DNA of 64,000 nucleotides from Gonatopus flavifemur (GCA_018340375.1 JAFFJZ010000013.1:496001-560000), one strand, 5' to 3'; positions 24,806 to 37,100 are shown, counted from the stretch's first letter. Numbers and translations: made by a program. The notes: generated from the letters alone by a model not told the origin.

Positions 24806-25647
24806 TATTCTCTACTCCATGTTACTCCTCCTATGGGACCACCGGATATTCTGAGAAGCCATCCCGATATAACTAACCAAGTAGGATTTTTGTCTGTTGA
24901 TCCAGCGACTCTTCAACATATCAAATATTCCAACATATTTGGTATCGGTGACTGTACTAGCACTCCGAATTCAAAGACCATGGCTGCAATAGGTAATTCA
25001 ACAACTAATAATCTATCCTTTTAAGTGCCTGTAATGTGTTTCTGCTTTCAGCTCCTCAGTCAAAAGTAGTTTACAAAAATGTAGTAGACATGTTGGAAGG
25101 AAAACGAATGTTTATGGCATACAACGGTTACGCCTCTTGTCCTCTGGTTACTGGCTATGGATCTTGTATTTTAGCAGAATTCGATTACAAGTTACAATCC
25201 TTAGAAACATTTCCCATTAATCAAGGGAAAGAATACTATGCTATGTTTTTATTGAAGAAATACGGATTTCCATTTTTGTATTGGAATCTCATGTTAAAGT
25301 AAGTAATCATTCTTTACATTCGATTTTCTTGGATCAAAGGATATCGTGAAGAGTTCTGAAAGATTTCTTATGTAACAACCTCCTGCTTTTTTCTTGCTGT
25401 ATGTGATATGCTAATCCCTGGGAAAAAACAGGAGACTGGCAATGTTGCTTACGTAAAATATCTTCAAGAAATCTTGAATAGAGATATTATTTTAGAGAAG
25501 ACCATCTTTTGGAATTTTTCAAGATATCTTCAAATACGATCATAAATTTATGATTATTAAAACTATTTTCACAGAGGCCTTTGGGATGGACCAGAATTCT
25601 ATCGGAATGTGTTAAATCGTATTTTCAAGAAAAAAAACGGGTCATAA
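24806..25647 (+). CDS. SQOR: Sulfide:quinone oxidoreductase, last three exons
   Basis: This mitochondrial flavoenzyme oxidises sulfide to a persulfide and passes electrons to ubiquinone. The exons read 24806-24992, 25052-25298 and 25575-25647. Acceptors are attttag, gctttcag and ttcacag, and donors gtaatt and gtaagt; phases agree throughout with no stop until TAA 25645-25647. Exon one gives LLHVTPPMGPPD, GFLSVDPATLQH and NIFGIGDCTSTPNSKTMAA, the C-terminal FAD-binding block. Exon two gives ASCPLVTGYGSCILAEFDY, whose CPLVTGY cysteine is one of the two redox-active cysteines in the family, and LETFPINQGKE. Exon three gives GLWDGPEFYRNVL and the end. About 169 residues are present. The remaining two thirds must lie upstream, and I found no further exon in the window, so the preceding intron contains at least the LINE at 20-24.75 kb or extends beyond the window. 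The coding part looks intact. Confidence 0.92.
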
Positions 25648-25869
25648 AGAATTTTTTTGATTTAAATGTTTTGTAGTATCTCTTGGGAATGATCCATGCG
25701 ACATGCATTGCAAGGCTGATTCAGTTCTCGCCAACAGTGAATTTATCATTTATTTATATATTGAAGATCATTGTGCTTCAGATAAAAGTATAATCTAACG
25801 AACAAATTATTTGAAACAGATTTATTCGTATTATTTATCCTTGAATTGTATCCTTTATTATCATAAAAG

Positions 25870-27066
25870 TTATATAGGACTCCCGGTAAGATGGCGAAGG
25901 TGGTGTGACGGGCAGAAAGACTCAGTGAATAAAAATAATGATAGGGTGGCAAAGTAAAAAGAAGAGGGTGGAAAAAAGTGAGTAGAAGAAGTGAGAAAAA
26001 CAGTGCTACGGGAGTGTATGAAGTTTTCAGAGTTCAAGGAGAAAGTGAAGTGAGGAAAGGAGAAAGAGTGTCACAGCAAGCGGTGCAACACGTGGTGGAA
26101 AAGATGGGCAGAGAGGAGATAAAGAGGTTGGTGGAGAAGAAAGAGGAAAGGAGACTGAGGCAAAGGGAGAAGGAGCTGATAAGGAAAATGGAAGAGAAGA
26201 TGAAGGACGAGGTGAAAGAGCACAAGATGAAGATGATGGAGAGAATAACGGAGATTATGGGAGGAATCATGAAGGTGTTGAAGAGAGACGAAGAAGAAAA
26301 AGAAACAGAGGAAGAAGAGGTGTTGCTACCAACGGACTAGGAGGGAGACAGGAAAGAAGGAGAAGAGTCGGTAAGGAAGAAAAACAAAGAGAAAGGAGGG
26401 GAAAAGGAGAGCCATCTGCCGGAAGATGGGAGAAGCGAGAGTCGGGAGGTAGAAAAGGGAGAAGAGGGAAAGGAGGAAGAACTCACGAAGGAAAGGGAGG
26501 AGTTTGAGAAGAGGATGGAGGAATGGAAAGAGAAAGATAGGAGATGAAGGGAGCGCAACGTCGTCGTGCGAGGATGGGGGGCGAGAGCAATTAGAGATAT
26601 CGCAAAGCTGTTGGAGGTAACGGAAGAGAAAATAAGGAAAAGGAAGATAGGAAAGGAAGGAAAGGACGTATGGATAAGGTTGGAGAGAGAGAGAGAGGAG
26701 GCAGTTGAGGAAGTATGGGAGAGGAAGAGCGTGTTGAAGAGGTTCGGGATATACATAGACGAAGCCCTGACGAGAGAGGAAAGGCGCAGATGGAGAGGAG
26801 GAGAGGAGAGAAGGGACAGCTCACAGGGAGAGGAACGGAAGGAAAAAGACAGGTGTACAAGAGAAGGAAAGGGTGAGCAAGAGAGTGAAGTGAAAATGGC
26901 AATGACGCTTTGAGTTTTGAATTTTATTTTATTTCATGTGGGTTAGTAGAGAGGTAGGATTGATTTTGAAATATTGAATTGTGATGGATGAGCAGGAGGA
27001 GTGGCGCTCTTAAACGATTGTAAAAGGGCGCCCAAGACAAATAAATGAATCATACATACATACATA
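25870..27066 (+). mobile_element. ORF1-only LINE derivative
   Basis: The 5' end begins near 25870 with tcccggtaagatggcgaagg, a start style seen in LINEs. A single ORF1-like frame follows, then directly a 3' region (ggcgctcttaaacgattgta ... gacaaataaatgaat) and a (CATA)n tail at 27051-27066. No ORF2 is present, yet both ends are. This suggests a retrotransposed half-LINE driven by another element. The target duplication is unclear. Confidence 0.65.
25978..26913 (+). pseudogene. LINE ORF1 protein, two in-frame stops
   Basis: One frame of 312 codons without a frameshift, broken by TAG at 26338-26340 and TGA at 26545-26547. It is extremely rich in Glu, Arg and Lys with coiled-coil character (residues about 30-120). 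After the second stop comes RERNVVVRGWGARAIRDIAK and then an RRM-like region of ORF1 type (KRKIGKEGKDVWIRLE, EEVWERKSVLKRFGIYIDEALTREERRRW). It belongs to the same broad ORF1 family as 24464-24748. The start codon is uncertain. Confidence 0.75.
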
Positions 27067-28717
27067 TAAATTATATAATTTATCAATTGAAATATCATTT
27101 TTAGATGCACAAGATTGAATTTATTTTTATACGAATATTCTGAAATTCAAAGAAGATGAAATAAATATTATTCTCCAATGGTATTAGATAATTGGAAGAA
27201 TATGTATTATGTATGAGGAGGCTTTAAAAAAGAACGAATCATTTTTCAATCGCCGAAAACTCTTTGAAGTTAGTTTGTAATTATAACATGTGCAAATGGA
27301 ATCCCAAACACTACCATATAAAGTTTATAATGAATTCAAAGATTCTAAGGATGAACTTGACTTTCCAAACCTTATTGCGTGTTTGAATACTCCAGTTGAA
27401 TAAAAATTATCTTCGTTGGATGATATATCAATTCTGAATCAAAAGATGATTTACCTGCAAGAAAGAAGAAAACGTTGGGAGAAAACGTTCGCAGAGGAAC
27501 TAACGCAGATAATAAAAATTGGATTCGTCAAACTTTATATTCGCATATTATATTGCTTTATATTCGCATATTATATTGCTTTATATTCGCAACCTAAAAA
27601 ATTTGAATACACTGAGTTTTAGTTGAACTGAAGCACGCCTCCATAATTTCGTCAAGTTTTTGGCATTTAGTCCCACTATGATTCGTAATCGGTGATCTCA
27701 AAAACACGTGGGTATCAAGTTTGAAGGAAATCCATGGTAAAAAAATCTTTCTAAATCTCTAAAAATTCATGTTTCACAGAAATTCAGGTACACTCAGAGG
27801 AATTCAGGAAAATTCAGAGAGAAATAAATTCAGCAAAACTTTTGGGCTAAGATTTCAAAAGAGTTCCAGGAGTTTCAAAAACATTCAGAGGTATGTGGAT
27901 TCAGTGCTGTAGCTGGGACGGGGTTAACGGGGCCCACGTAAGCCTTGAGTGGGCGCAAAATCAGAGATTAAAATTTTTTTTTCAATCGGATAGTTTTTGG
28001 AGAATCCTTTGACGAATCCATTGCTGGCTGGGTACTACACGGGAAAAAAGTATCGTTCTCATGGTGTATACTTGTTACAGTAGTAGAATTCCTAAAACAA
28101 ATTCTTCAAACAATTGTTTTTCACACCACGAACATCACGGCTACTTCTCCGGAGATGTCACATTTTGGCTCCATATCGTTATTGAAACAAAATTGGACCG
28201 GGTTTTCGAATGCAGGAGACTGATTCTCTACATATCCGCTTTTGAACCAAGCGTATCTAAATTACTCAACATCCCTGGTGAAAATTAAACGTTGGAGTGC
28301 AACGAAAGTTAACGAAAACGCAAGCGAAGAGTCATCTAAGCGTAACAAAGAGTTACCTAAGCTTAATTTAGGAGGAAATTGGAACATTTTCACGTTTCAT
28401 TCGTTTCAATATCCGCTTCCTCCACTTTTGGATTCTCACCAGGGATACCTAGGGGATAACTGGTTATGTGTTGACGATTGGAGTTGTATATTATTTTTGG
28501 CATGCAAATTAATGCCGTAGCTCAAAAGCATACTTATATCAGAAAACTTTTTCTCAAATCCTTTCCATATTCAAAACCCGTATACATCTGTCATTCATAT
28601 GTATACAAAATTCGGAGTTTGTATGCATCGGGAATTTTCTGGCATTGTACTTTCAAAAACAATTCACGGGCGTAGGAGTAGTTTTTTAACGAATCTCTGT
28701 ATACATATATATATATA
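27067..28717. other. Mostly non-coding; one small coding remnant
   Basis: A frame from ATG 27296 reads 35 codons to TAA 27401-27403, then stays open to 27622. It includes SILNQKMIYLQERRKRW and KTFAEELTQIIKIG, which look helical and protein-like, but I do not recognise them. Inside it, the 23-bp word ttatattcgcatattatatt plus gct is tandemly duplicated at 27534-27579. At 28061-28675 open frames show nothing recognisable. At 27780-27900 the words attcagaggaattcaggaaa are repeat-like. Confidence 0.4.
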
Positions 28718-30070
28718 CAGGGTGGCGCAAAAGTCTGGAAACACCCCCATCACTTTTGAACGGGGCATGATAATTGGATCAAATTTCTCTTGAATTGAAA
28801 GAGGGGTCAAGGGCTATCTCAACGGGGGACTTTGAGTTCCCCAGCCCCGTAGGGGACGATGAGAGGGAAAGGGGGGCCAAAATCTCAAATGAGATGGGAG
28901 GGCTTGTGATACGTCATTCGATAGGGTTTTCCAATCCAAATCCAGCGGTTCTTTCTTTTTTGAAATCGGATCATTTTTCGCTGGGTTATCGTAATTTTAA
29001 TACTCTGATGTGGCAAAGTCTGGAAACACCCCCATAACTTTTGAACGGGGCATGATAATTGGGTCAAATTTTGTTTCAATCTAAGGAGGAATCAAGGGCT
29101 ATCTCAACGGGGGACCTTGAATTCCCCAGCCCTGTAGAGGGCGTTCGGGGCGGGGGGGACAGGGCGAAAATCTCAAATAAGACGGGGAGGCTTGTGATAC
29201 GTCTTTCGATAGGGTTTTCCAACCCGAATCCAGCGAATTTTTGTTTTTCGAAATCGGATCATTGTTCGCTGAGTTATCGTAATTTTGATACTCTGATGTG
29301 GCAAAGTCTGGAAACATCCCCTCAACTTTTGAACGGGGCATGATAATTGGATCGAATTTTTTTCGAATCGGAGGTTATTTCTATCCCAATCTTGGCATTA
29401 CCCAGAATCAACGGCGTGGACGTGTCGGGAATCTGATTCCTTGTGGGTGTGTATGTGTGTGTGTGTGTGTGTGAGTAAGTGTGTGGGCGTCGGTGTGTGT
29501 GGGTATGGGTGGTTGTGTGTGGGTCGCACAGGCCCATACGACCGAACCACCCACGCACCCTCGCACACACACAACCACACACACCGACACCCACCTACAC
29601 CCACACTCACCTCCTCACACACACACACACACACAAGGAATCAGGTTCCCGCCACGTCCACGCCGTTGATTCTGAGTAATGCGGAGATTGGGATAAGAAA
29701 ACCTCAGATTGAAAAAAAATTTGATGCGATTATCATGCCCCGTTCGAAAGTTATGAGTGTGTTTCCAGACTTTGCCACATCAGAGTATTAAAATTACAAT
29801 AACTCAACGAAAAATGACCCGATTTCGAAAAACAATGAATCGCTAGATTCGGGTTGCAAGCCCCTATCGAATGACATATCACAAGCCCTCCCGTCTCATT
29901 TGAGATTTTGGCCCCCCTTCTCCTCTCATCGCCCCCCACAGGGCTGGGGAACTCAAAGTTCCCCGGTAAGATAGCCCTTGACCCCTCCTTCAATTAAAAA
30001 GAAATTCGGTTCAATTATCATGCCCCGTTCAAAAGTTATGGGGGTGTTTCCAGACTTCTGCGCCACCCTG
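28718..30070. mobile_element. Element E: foldback made of repeated modules
   Basis: The ends are CAGGGTGGCGCAAAAGTCTGG and its inverse, with TA on both sides (28716-28717, 30071-30072). A module of about 286 bp starting gtctggaaaca is present in direct order at 28733, 29018 and 29306 (partial), and inverted at about 29735-30057. The centre is a GT-rich arm (29440-29520) facing an AC-rich arm (29550-29635) around a short loop near 29521-29550. It encodes no transposase, so it is non-autonomous. The open frames are shadows of the modules. Confidence 0.9.
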
Positions 30071-30078
30071 TATGTATA

Positions 30079-31372
30079 CAGGGTGTCCCATTTTAATCTT
30101 TAAATGCAAATATCTTAAAAATATGCATCCTAAACCAAAAGTACTTCATACCAAAGTTGTTATACAAAGAGGGGTCACAAAACTACGATATCAGTTTCAT
30201 CATAGATGGCGTGATGATCGATTAAAATGGGGTCAACATCATTTTTTTGAACGGGAACCCCCACTTTTCATTGCATATCTTGATTCTACGCAAAAAACTG
30301 AGTAACTTTTGCTTGAAACGTTTTTCTAAATTTTTGAAGATGGCGCCACAATCGATGAAAAATAAAGTCTATGAAACAATATGCGGATATTTTGAGGAAT
30401 GCATTCAAGAGCCAAAATATCTCATTCAAATGTTGTTGTTAAGAGAGGGGACGACACAATGGCGATATTAGTTCCATTGTAGATGGCGCTGTGGTCGGTA
30501 AAAATGACGTCAACTTGAATTTTTTGAATGGAAACTCCTACTTTTTATCGCATATCATGATTCTACGCGAAAAAATGAGGAATTTGTGTTTGAAACATTT
30601 TTCCTAAATTCCCGAAGATGGAAAGGGCGGAAAATGAGGTTGATGGAAAAGTTCTACTGCATTATGGTGAAGCAACGCTCAACAAAAAAATCAAAACAAT
30701 AATAATTCCAGAGAAGAAATCGAACACAAAACACAACAAATGTCATGTCCAAAACATTGTAAATGACTTCAATCCAATGTAACTCTTCTAATGCAGTAGA
30801 ACTATTTCATCAACCTCATTTTCCACTGTTCAGACTTCAAGGATTTAGGAAAAATGTTCCAAACGAAACTTCCTCATTTTTTCGCGTAGAATCATGATAT
30901 GCGATAAGAAGTAGGAGTTTCCATTTAAAAAATTGAAGTTCACCTCAGTTTTACTGACCACAGCGCCATCTAATATGAAACTGATATCGCCATTGTGTCA
31001 TCCCCTCTCTTAACTACAACATTCGAATGAGATATTTCGGCTCTTGGATGCATTCCTCAAGATATCCGCATATTGTTCCATAGACTTTATTTCTCATCGA
31101 TTGTGGCGCCATCTTCAAAAATTTAGAAAAACGTTTCAAGCAAAAGTTACTCAGTTTTTTGCGTAGAATCAAGAGCAATAAAAAGTGGGGGTTCCCGTTT
31201 AAAAAAATGATGTTGACCCCCTTTTTAATCGATCATAACGCCATCTATGGTGAAACTGATATCGTAGTTTTGTAGCCCCCTCTTTGTATAACAACTTTTG
31301 TATGAAACATTTTCCAAAAAAAAGTGATCCCACCAAGATATTTGGTTGTCTCAAGATAAATGCCTCACCCTG
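30079..31372. mobile_element. Element D: foldback, arms about 600 bp
   Basis: The ends are CAGGGTGTCCCATTTTAATC and an inverse form that keeps only CACCCTG well; TA lies on both sides (30077-30078, 31373-31374). The two halves pair over most of their length (for example aaaagagggggt- and gatggcg-containing blocks at 30160-30260 against 31190-31290). The centre at about 30650-30810 is unpaired, apart from ttctactgcatta / taatgcagtagaa. It has no gene. GATGGCG words echo those in the TIRs of elements A, C and F. Confidence 0.88.
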
Positions 31373-31376
31373 TATA

Positions 31377-33444
31377 CAGGGTGTCCCATTTTAATCTGTC
31401 ACTTAGATTATCTCGAAGACGAATAGATTCAGAAGAAAATGTTCCGGGAAAAAAATGTAAGAATCTGAGGAGGATATCCGATGGTGAACTTGGCTTCGAC
31501 CTCAGATCCCACTTCCAAGGTCATTCTGAGGTCAACCCATGTTTTTTAAATGGAATCCCCTATTTTCTACTACCGGTTTAGGTTCTACGCTGAAAACCAA
31601 GGAACTTTTGTCTCAAACGTTTTTTCGAAATCCCCATAGATGGCGCTCTAATTGATGAGAAAATGGGAATTCTCAAACCCTCGGATTGTATTCTGTCTAA
31701 CATAATGCTCAACTCTTGAGTGTTTCTCATCTTCCGGGAATTGCCGTCGGTTGTGTTTTGTTTTGGTTTTGTTCTTGGAAATTGTTATTGTTTTGATTCA
31801 CGTGTGAATACCTTAGAAATTTAGCATCCCCAAACTGCTCAGTTCTCTGTTTTCATTTGGAGGAAACACATTTCTAAATATCATGTCTGATTACGCGCCA
31901 AACGATATTGTTGACGTTTTGTTGTGTCTTGGTGAAGCGCGGGGAAATTATGTTGAAGCTGTGAGAACGTTTCAACGTCGTTTTCCGGATCGGAGGTGTC
32001 CAAATCGCATTACGATCCGATTTCTTGAACAACGTGCTTGTCAAGGTCTCCTCAAACGACAGAGGAACAAGAAAGTTTATGCGGATGACAATGATCCTGA
32101 TGTGAGATCGCTGGCTGTGCTGGCATTAATTCATATTAATCCCCATATCAGTCTTCGGGATATTGAGGAAATGACCGGGATTCCTTGATCCACAGCTCAG
32201 CGTATCTTGAAATCGTTGGATTATCGTCCGTACCATATGACTTTGGTGCAATCTCTAACAGCTGAGGATTTCATAACTAGATTGAACTTCTGCACGTGGG
32301 CCCAACGGAGAATTGAAAAAGATCCTACTTTCTCTGATCACTTTATGTTCTCTGATGGGGCAATATTTCACAATGGTGGAATTCTCAATAGGCACAATTG
32401 CCATTATTGGAGTGCTCAGAATCCTTACTGGGTCCGTACAATTAATCATCAACACCGTTGGAGTGTGAATGTTTGGTGCGGAATTGTAGATTCCAGGATC
32501 ATAGGGCCGTATTTTTTTCAAGGAAACCTGACTGGCGCGGAGTATCTTCGTTTTTTGCATTTTGAACTCCCTGCTCTCATGGAAGACGTAAGTCTTGACG
32601 TGAGATCAAGGATGTGGTTCCAACAGGATGGAGCACCTCCTCATTACATGCGAATTGTTCGAAAATTTCTGGACGAGAAGTTTCCCAGAAGGTGGATTGG
32701 CCGTGGAGGACCTGTGCGATGGCCACCTAGGTCGCTAGATCTGACGTCGCCTGATTTTCTCTTGGGGGGTCACATAAAAAATGTTGTATTCCGTGTACCT
32801 CCAACAACACGCGATGACATGAAAGATCGAATAAGAAGGGCATGCACAGCAATAACACCTGCTACATTGCAAGCAACTGTAGAAAACTTTCATAAAAGAA
32901 TTGCGCTTTGTCAAAGGCAAAACGGCGCTCATTTTGAACATCTTTTGGATGCCTAATGCGTCCCCGAAGATACACCTCCAGTTCAGACAATCGGCCCTTT
33001 TCAGGGCCACAATGATGTGTAAAGTCCGATCGCGCAACCTCCTCGTGGTGCACATTGGGTAACGCTGATGCCGACGGCAATTTCCGGAAGATGAGAAACA
33101 CTCAAGACTTGAGCATTATGACAGACAGAATACAATCCGAGGGTTTGAGAATTCCCATTTTCTCATCAATTAGAGCGCCATCTATGGGGATTTCGAAAAA
33201 ACGTTTGAGACAAAAGTTCCTTGGTTTTTAGCGTAGAATCTAAACCGGTAGTAAAAAATAGGGGATCCCATTTAAAAAACATGGGTTGACCTCAGAATGA
33301 CCTTGAAAGTGGGATCTGAGGTTAAAGTCAAGTTCATCATCGGATGTCCCCCTCAGATTCTTACGTTTTTTTCCCGGAACATTTTCTTCTGAATCTATTC
33401 GTTTTCGAGATATTCTAAGTGACAGATTAAAATGGGACACCCTG
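31377..33444 (+). mobile_element. Element C: DD41D Tc1/mariner, 2068 bp
   Basis: The ends are CAGGGTGTCCCATTTTAATC and its inverse, and TA lies at 31375-31376 and 33445-33446. Only the four bases TATA separate it from element D. The TIRs are about 360-370 bp (31377-31740, 33080-33444) and include GATGGCGCTCTAATTGATG near 31640 and its inverse near 33170. It contains one transposase gene with a single stop. Confidence 0.95.
31883..32956 (+). pseudogene. DD41D transposase of element C, one stop
   Basis: A continuous frame of 357 codons starts MSDYAPNDIVDVLLCLGEARGN and ends HFEHLLDA, interrupted only by TGA at 32186-32188 within the helix-turn-helix region (NPHISLRDIEEMTGIP, then the stop). 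The catalytic blocks are FSDGAIF (Asp kept, the next residue Gly where others have Glu), FQQDGAPPH and SLDLTSPDF, spaced 41 residues by count. LLGGHIK has Gly where the related copy B has LLWGYIK. It is clearly a different family from A/B, with many substitutions across the protein. Confidence 0.93.
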
Positions 33445-34189
33445 TATGTCAGCCGGGGCATTCAGGGTTGGAATTTCGGATTTCATGGGGTTTTCCAGGA
33501 GATTCCGGGCTTTTGAGGTACTACTCCAAAAATTCCTTCTGTACAAAGGGGTTTTGGAGGAAGTTCCTCAAAAACACAAGATCAGTAGTAGTGACCAGAA
33601 TGTTCAAATATGTCCTGGAACGAAATTACATTCCACTTGTTCGCTAACACATTGGAGAGTCAAGAAAGGACTCGTGAGATCTATTTTTATTTTCACACAT
33701 ATTAGATATTGCAGAGATAAGTTCTTCTGTATACGTATTGATATCCCAAATATTTCACGCGGTGAATGATATGCTTCAACATTGCAATGAGATCACTCAT
33801 CACACACTTGAAATGAATTCCGTAATTTGAAACAATGAACCAAATCACTCGACCTAAATTCATGAAGTCTTGCAATGTGAAGGATTGTGCAATTGAACTG
33901 GGGACTAGGGGTTCCGAAGTCTCCCATATTTATCAGAGATGAGTATCAGATTCGTGAGCATCTTCCCGTTTCCTCTTGATAGGTTGTCTGAGGTTGCACT
34001 TGCCACATCAAAGGGCTTTTGAGGACGCGAATTATACATAATGGTATTCTCTGATTGAATGGGAAATGCTGTGGCTTGCGTAATCGACCTATGTGACTTC
34101 ATTTCTGACTCTGTAAGTAACCCTACATACCATTGAATTTACATCGTCTGCACTAAGGGGAATTGGATATGAACGGAGTCGTCCTGCCA
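33445..34189. other. Non-coding stretch, no gene seen
   Basis: Moderately AT-rich; short open frames only. Near 33990-34060 the words aggttgcacttg and gggcttttgaggacgcgaat already resemble the array that follows, so the array may begin here in diverged form. Confidence 0.4.
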
Positions 34190-37100
34190 AAGTAACGCTA
34201 GGAAGCGTGTATTTCCGTTCGAACGTTTCGTCCATATACATGGCACTTCAGCATCGTGTTTTCGCATCGCCATATTGAGTATTTGTGGAGGAATATTATA
34301 CACTTAACAGACCTGAGAACGTTCATATTGATAAATTCACAAGTGACACACGGGAGGAGGATTATTGTACACAGAATGACCGGGGAATCGTAGGAGTGAG
34401 GAGAAGTCGACAGTTTTATTGAGCAAGGTAGCGTGTATTTGCGCACCGGAGTTGCGTCCAGAAACTGGGGATTTTCGAAGGAAATGGCATCAAATGGATC
34501 TGACTTCGTCGTCTTGTTCCATCCTTGCCATGTTGGGCAATATGGTATGCGAGGAGGGATTTCCTGTGTGCTGTACACAGTGATTCTGAATCTTCGATCC
34601 TGATACACACAGAGTAATAAATTCGTATTTCCACTGGCCGAGCATTGCGAATGTCTGGCTCCATATACACGGAGAGAACCGCCGGGCGAAAAAGTAGTCA
34701 TTTTGAATAGGAATTTCAAGGATATTTCCTACAATCTGAGAACATTTCTCGAATTCGTCATGAAGATAGAACGGTTCCCAATTTCGTTGAATTCGACTTC
34801 AATGAAAGTGATGGACTATCACTACTCGAGAGACAATGGGAGAGTAGATGAACTTTCCAAAAATCGCGAATGGAATCCTGAAGAGCGAATATTGGAGTTG
34901 AGGATATTCGTTTCTTACTTCGTACAGGTCCATGCGAGAGTTTCGGGAGATTCACGTCTTCCCATCATTCGTTGTGTACTGATCATTTTCCATTCTCGTT
35001 CAAGTAAAATTGACAGACATCTGAACTGTTTCGTTCCCGTTACAAATTCCAGAGGTATCCTAAGATTTGGTGGAATATTCTGAGATTTCGAGGGATATTC
35101 TGGACTTTTCTATTGAAGATTACAACATTTTCGATTCGCATTTTTCTACGTGTGTGCAGGGGATACGAGAAATTCCCCATTGTCGGACATTCATTACGGA
35201 ATATCGGAATATAAACGCCCTTCAGGGTGGTTGCACAATGACTGCACGATTTAAACCTCCCGGATGTGATGAGGTGTAACGATTGGATCAGCAGGTAGAA
35301 CAAGCTCCTCACTGTGCATCGCGGCCACATGGTGCCTTATGTATATCGCTGACGAAGGCGAGAATTATCACGCAGATGGCTGTGGTAATTCAGTTTCCTG
35401 TTAGTCGGGGTTTACAAGGTTGCCCTGACGACCTGACAGGCAGTGATGCCAGCATTTGGTCGACCGAGTCGATTTTTCCCCTCCATCACGCTGTATACAA
35501 TCAAATTTCTTTTGTCGGAGGCTTGATTGTGTGTGTGACATTTCTATACAGACAGATGTGATGGAGAGGGAAAATCGACTCGGTCGACCAAATGCTGGCA
35601 TCACTGCTGACAGGGCTTTCCAGGATGCGAATCATATAGAGTGGTGCATTCGAGGTTGCATCGTGATTTGTACATGCGTTCTGCTCGAGATTATCACGGA
35701 GAGAGTTCACAGCGTGTGAACTAATGGATTCACGGGTCATAATGGAGGGTCATTATTGTACAGAAAATGATCAAGGTGCAGTGGAAGGGAAAATAATTCG
35801 ACCTCCCATTGATCAGGGTGACGGGTATCCCGCTCCAAACTTCGCTCAGTCTTCGATCCTGATACACCCTGTGTAGTGAATTCGTATGTCGACTTGCCGA
35901 GTATTCGAGATGCTTGGCTCCATATACAACTGGAAGAATGCTGGTCGGGAATGTAGTAATTCAAGATTGGAATTCGGAAATTATTGCCTACGACCTCAGA
36001 ATATTACTCGAATTTGTCATAAGGATGAAACGGTACTCATTTTCGTTGAATTTGACTCAATGGGATTGACGAACTATCACTGCTCGAGAGACAATAAAAG
36101 AGGAGATAAACTTCACAAAAGTCGTGAATGGAATCCTGAAGAGGTAATATTGGAGTTGAGGATATTCGTTTCTTACTTCGTACAGGTCCATGCGAGAGTT
36201 TCGGGAGATTCACGTCTTCCCATCATTCGTTGTGTACTGATCATTTTCCATTCTCGTTCAAGTAAAATTGACAGACATCTGAACTGTTTCGTTCCCGTTA
36301 CAAATTCCAGAGGTATCCTAAGATTCGGTGGAGTATTCTGGGATTTCCAGGGATATTCTGGACTTTCCTATTGAAGGTTACAACATTTTCGATTCGCATC
36401 CTTCTACGCGGGTTCAGGATATACGATGAAATCCATCATTCTCGGACGTTCATCACGGAATATCAACGCCCGCCAGGGTGGCTGCACATCGACTGCACGG
36501 TTTGAACCCCCCGGATGTGATCGGATCAAACGATTGAATCAGCAGGTAGAACAAGCTCCTCACTGTGCATCACATCAATATGTTATATCGCTGACGAAGT
36601 CAAGACTTATGTCGCGCATGACTGTGATGATTCAGATTCCTGTTGAACGGGGTTTACGAGGTTGCACTGACGACCTGACAGGGCTTTCGATGATGCGAAT
36701 CATATAGAGTGGTGCATTCGAGGTTGCATCGTGATTTGTATATGCGTTCTGCTCGAGATTAGCACGGAGGAAGTTTACAGCGTGTAAACTAATGGATTCG
36801 TGAGTCACACATTGGATGATGATTATTGTACACAAAAGATCGAGGTGTGGTGGAGAGGAAGAATAATTTGAACTCCTATTGATCAAGGTGACGGTTATCC
36901 CGCTTCGAACTTCGCCCAGTCTTCGATCCTGATACACCCTGAGTAGTGAAGGGAGATTCATGTCTTCCTATCATTTCTCGAGTACTAATCTCTTTCCATC
37001 CTCGTTTGCATAAAATTGACAGACATTTGAACTGTGTTGTTCCCGTTACAAGTTCCAGGAATATTCAAAGATTCCTTGGGATATTCTGAGATTTGAAGGG

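Noticed and set aside
26034..26902. Minus-strand frames opposite the ORF1-only LINE
   Set aside because: Antisense of a Glu/Arg-rich ORF1; Ser/Leu/Pro-rich translations carry no motif.
29322..29679. Several overlapping frames rich in His/Thr and Cys/Val
   Set aside because: These translate the GT/AC microsatellite core of element E in different phases.
30071..31376. Nested insertion of D into E or C
   Set aside because: Each element has its own complete ends and TA borders; none interrupts another, so they are side by side, not nested.
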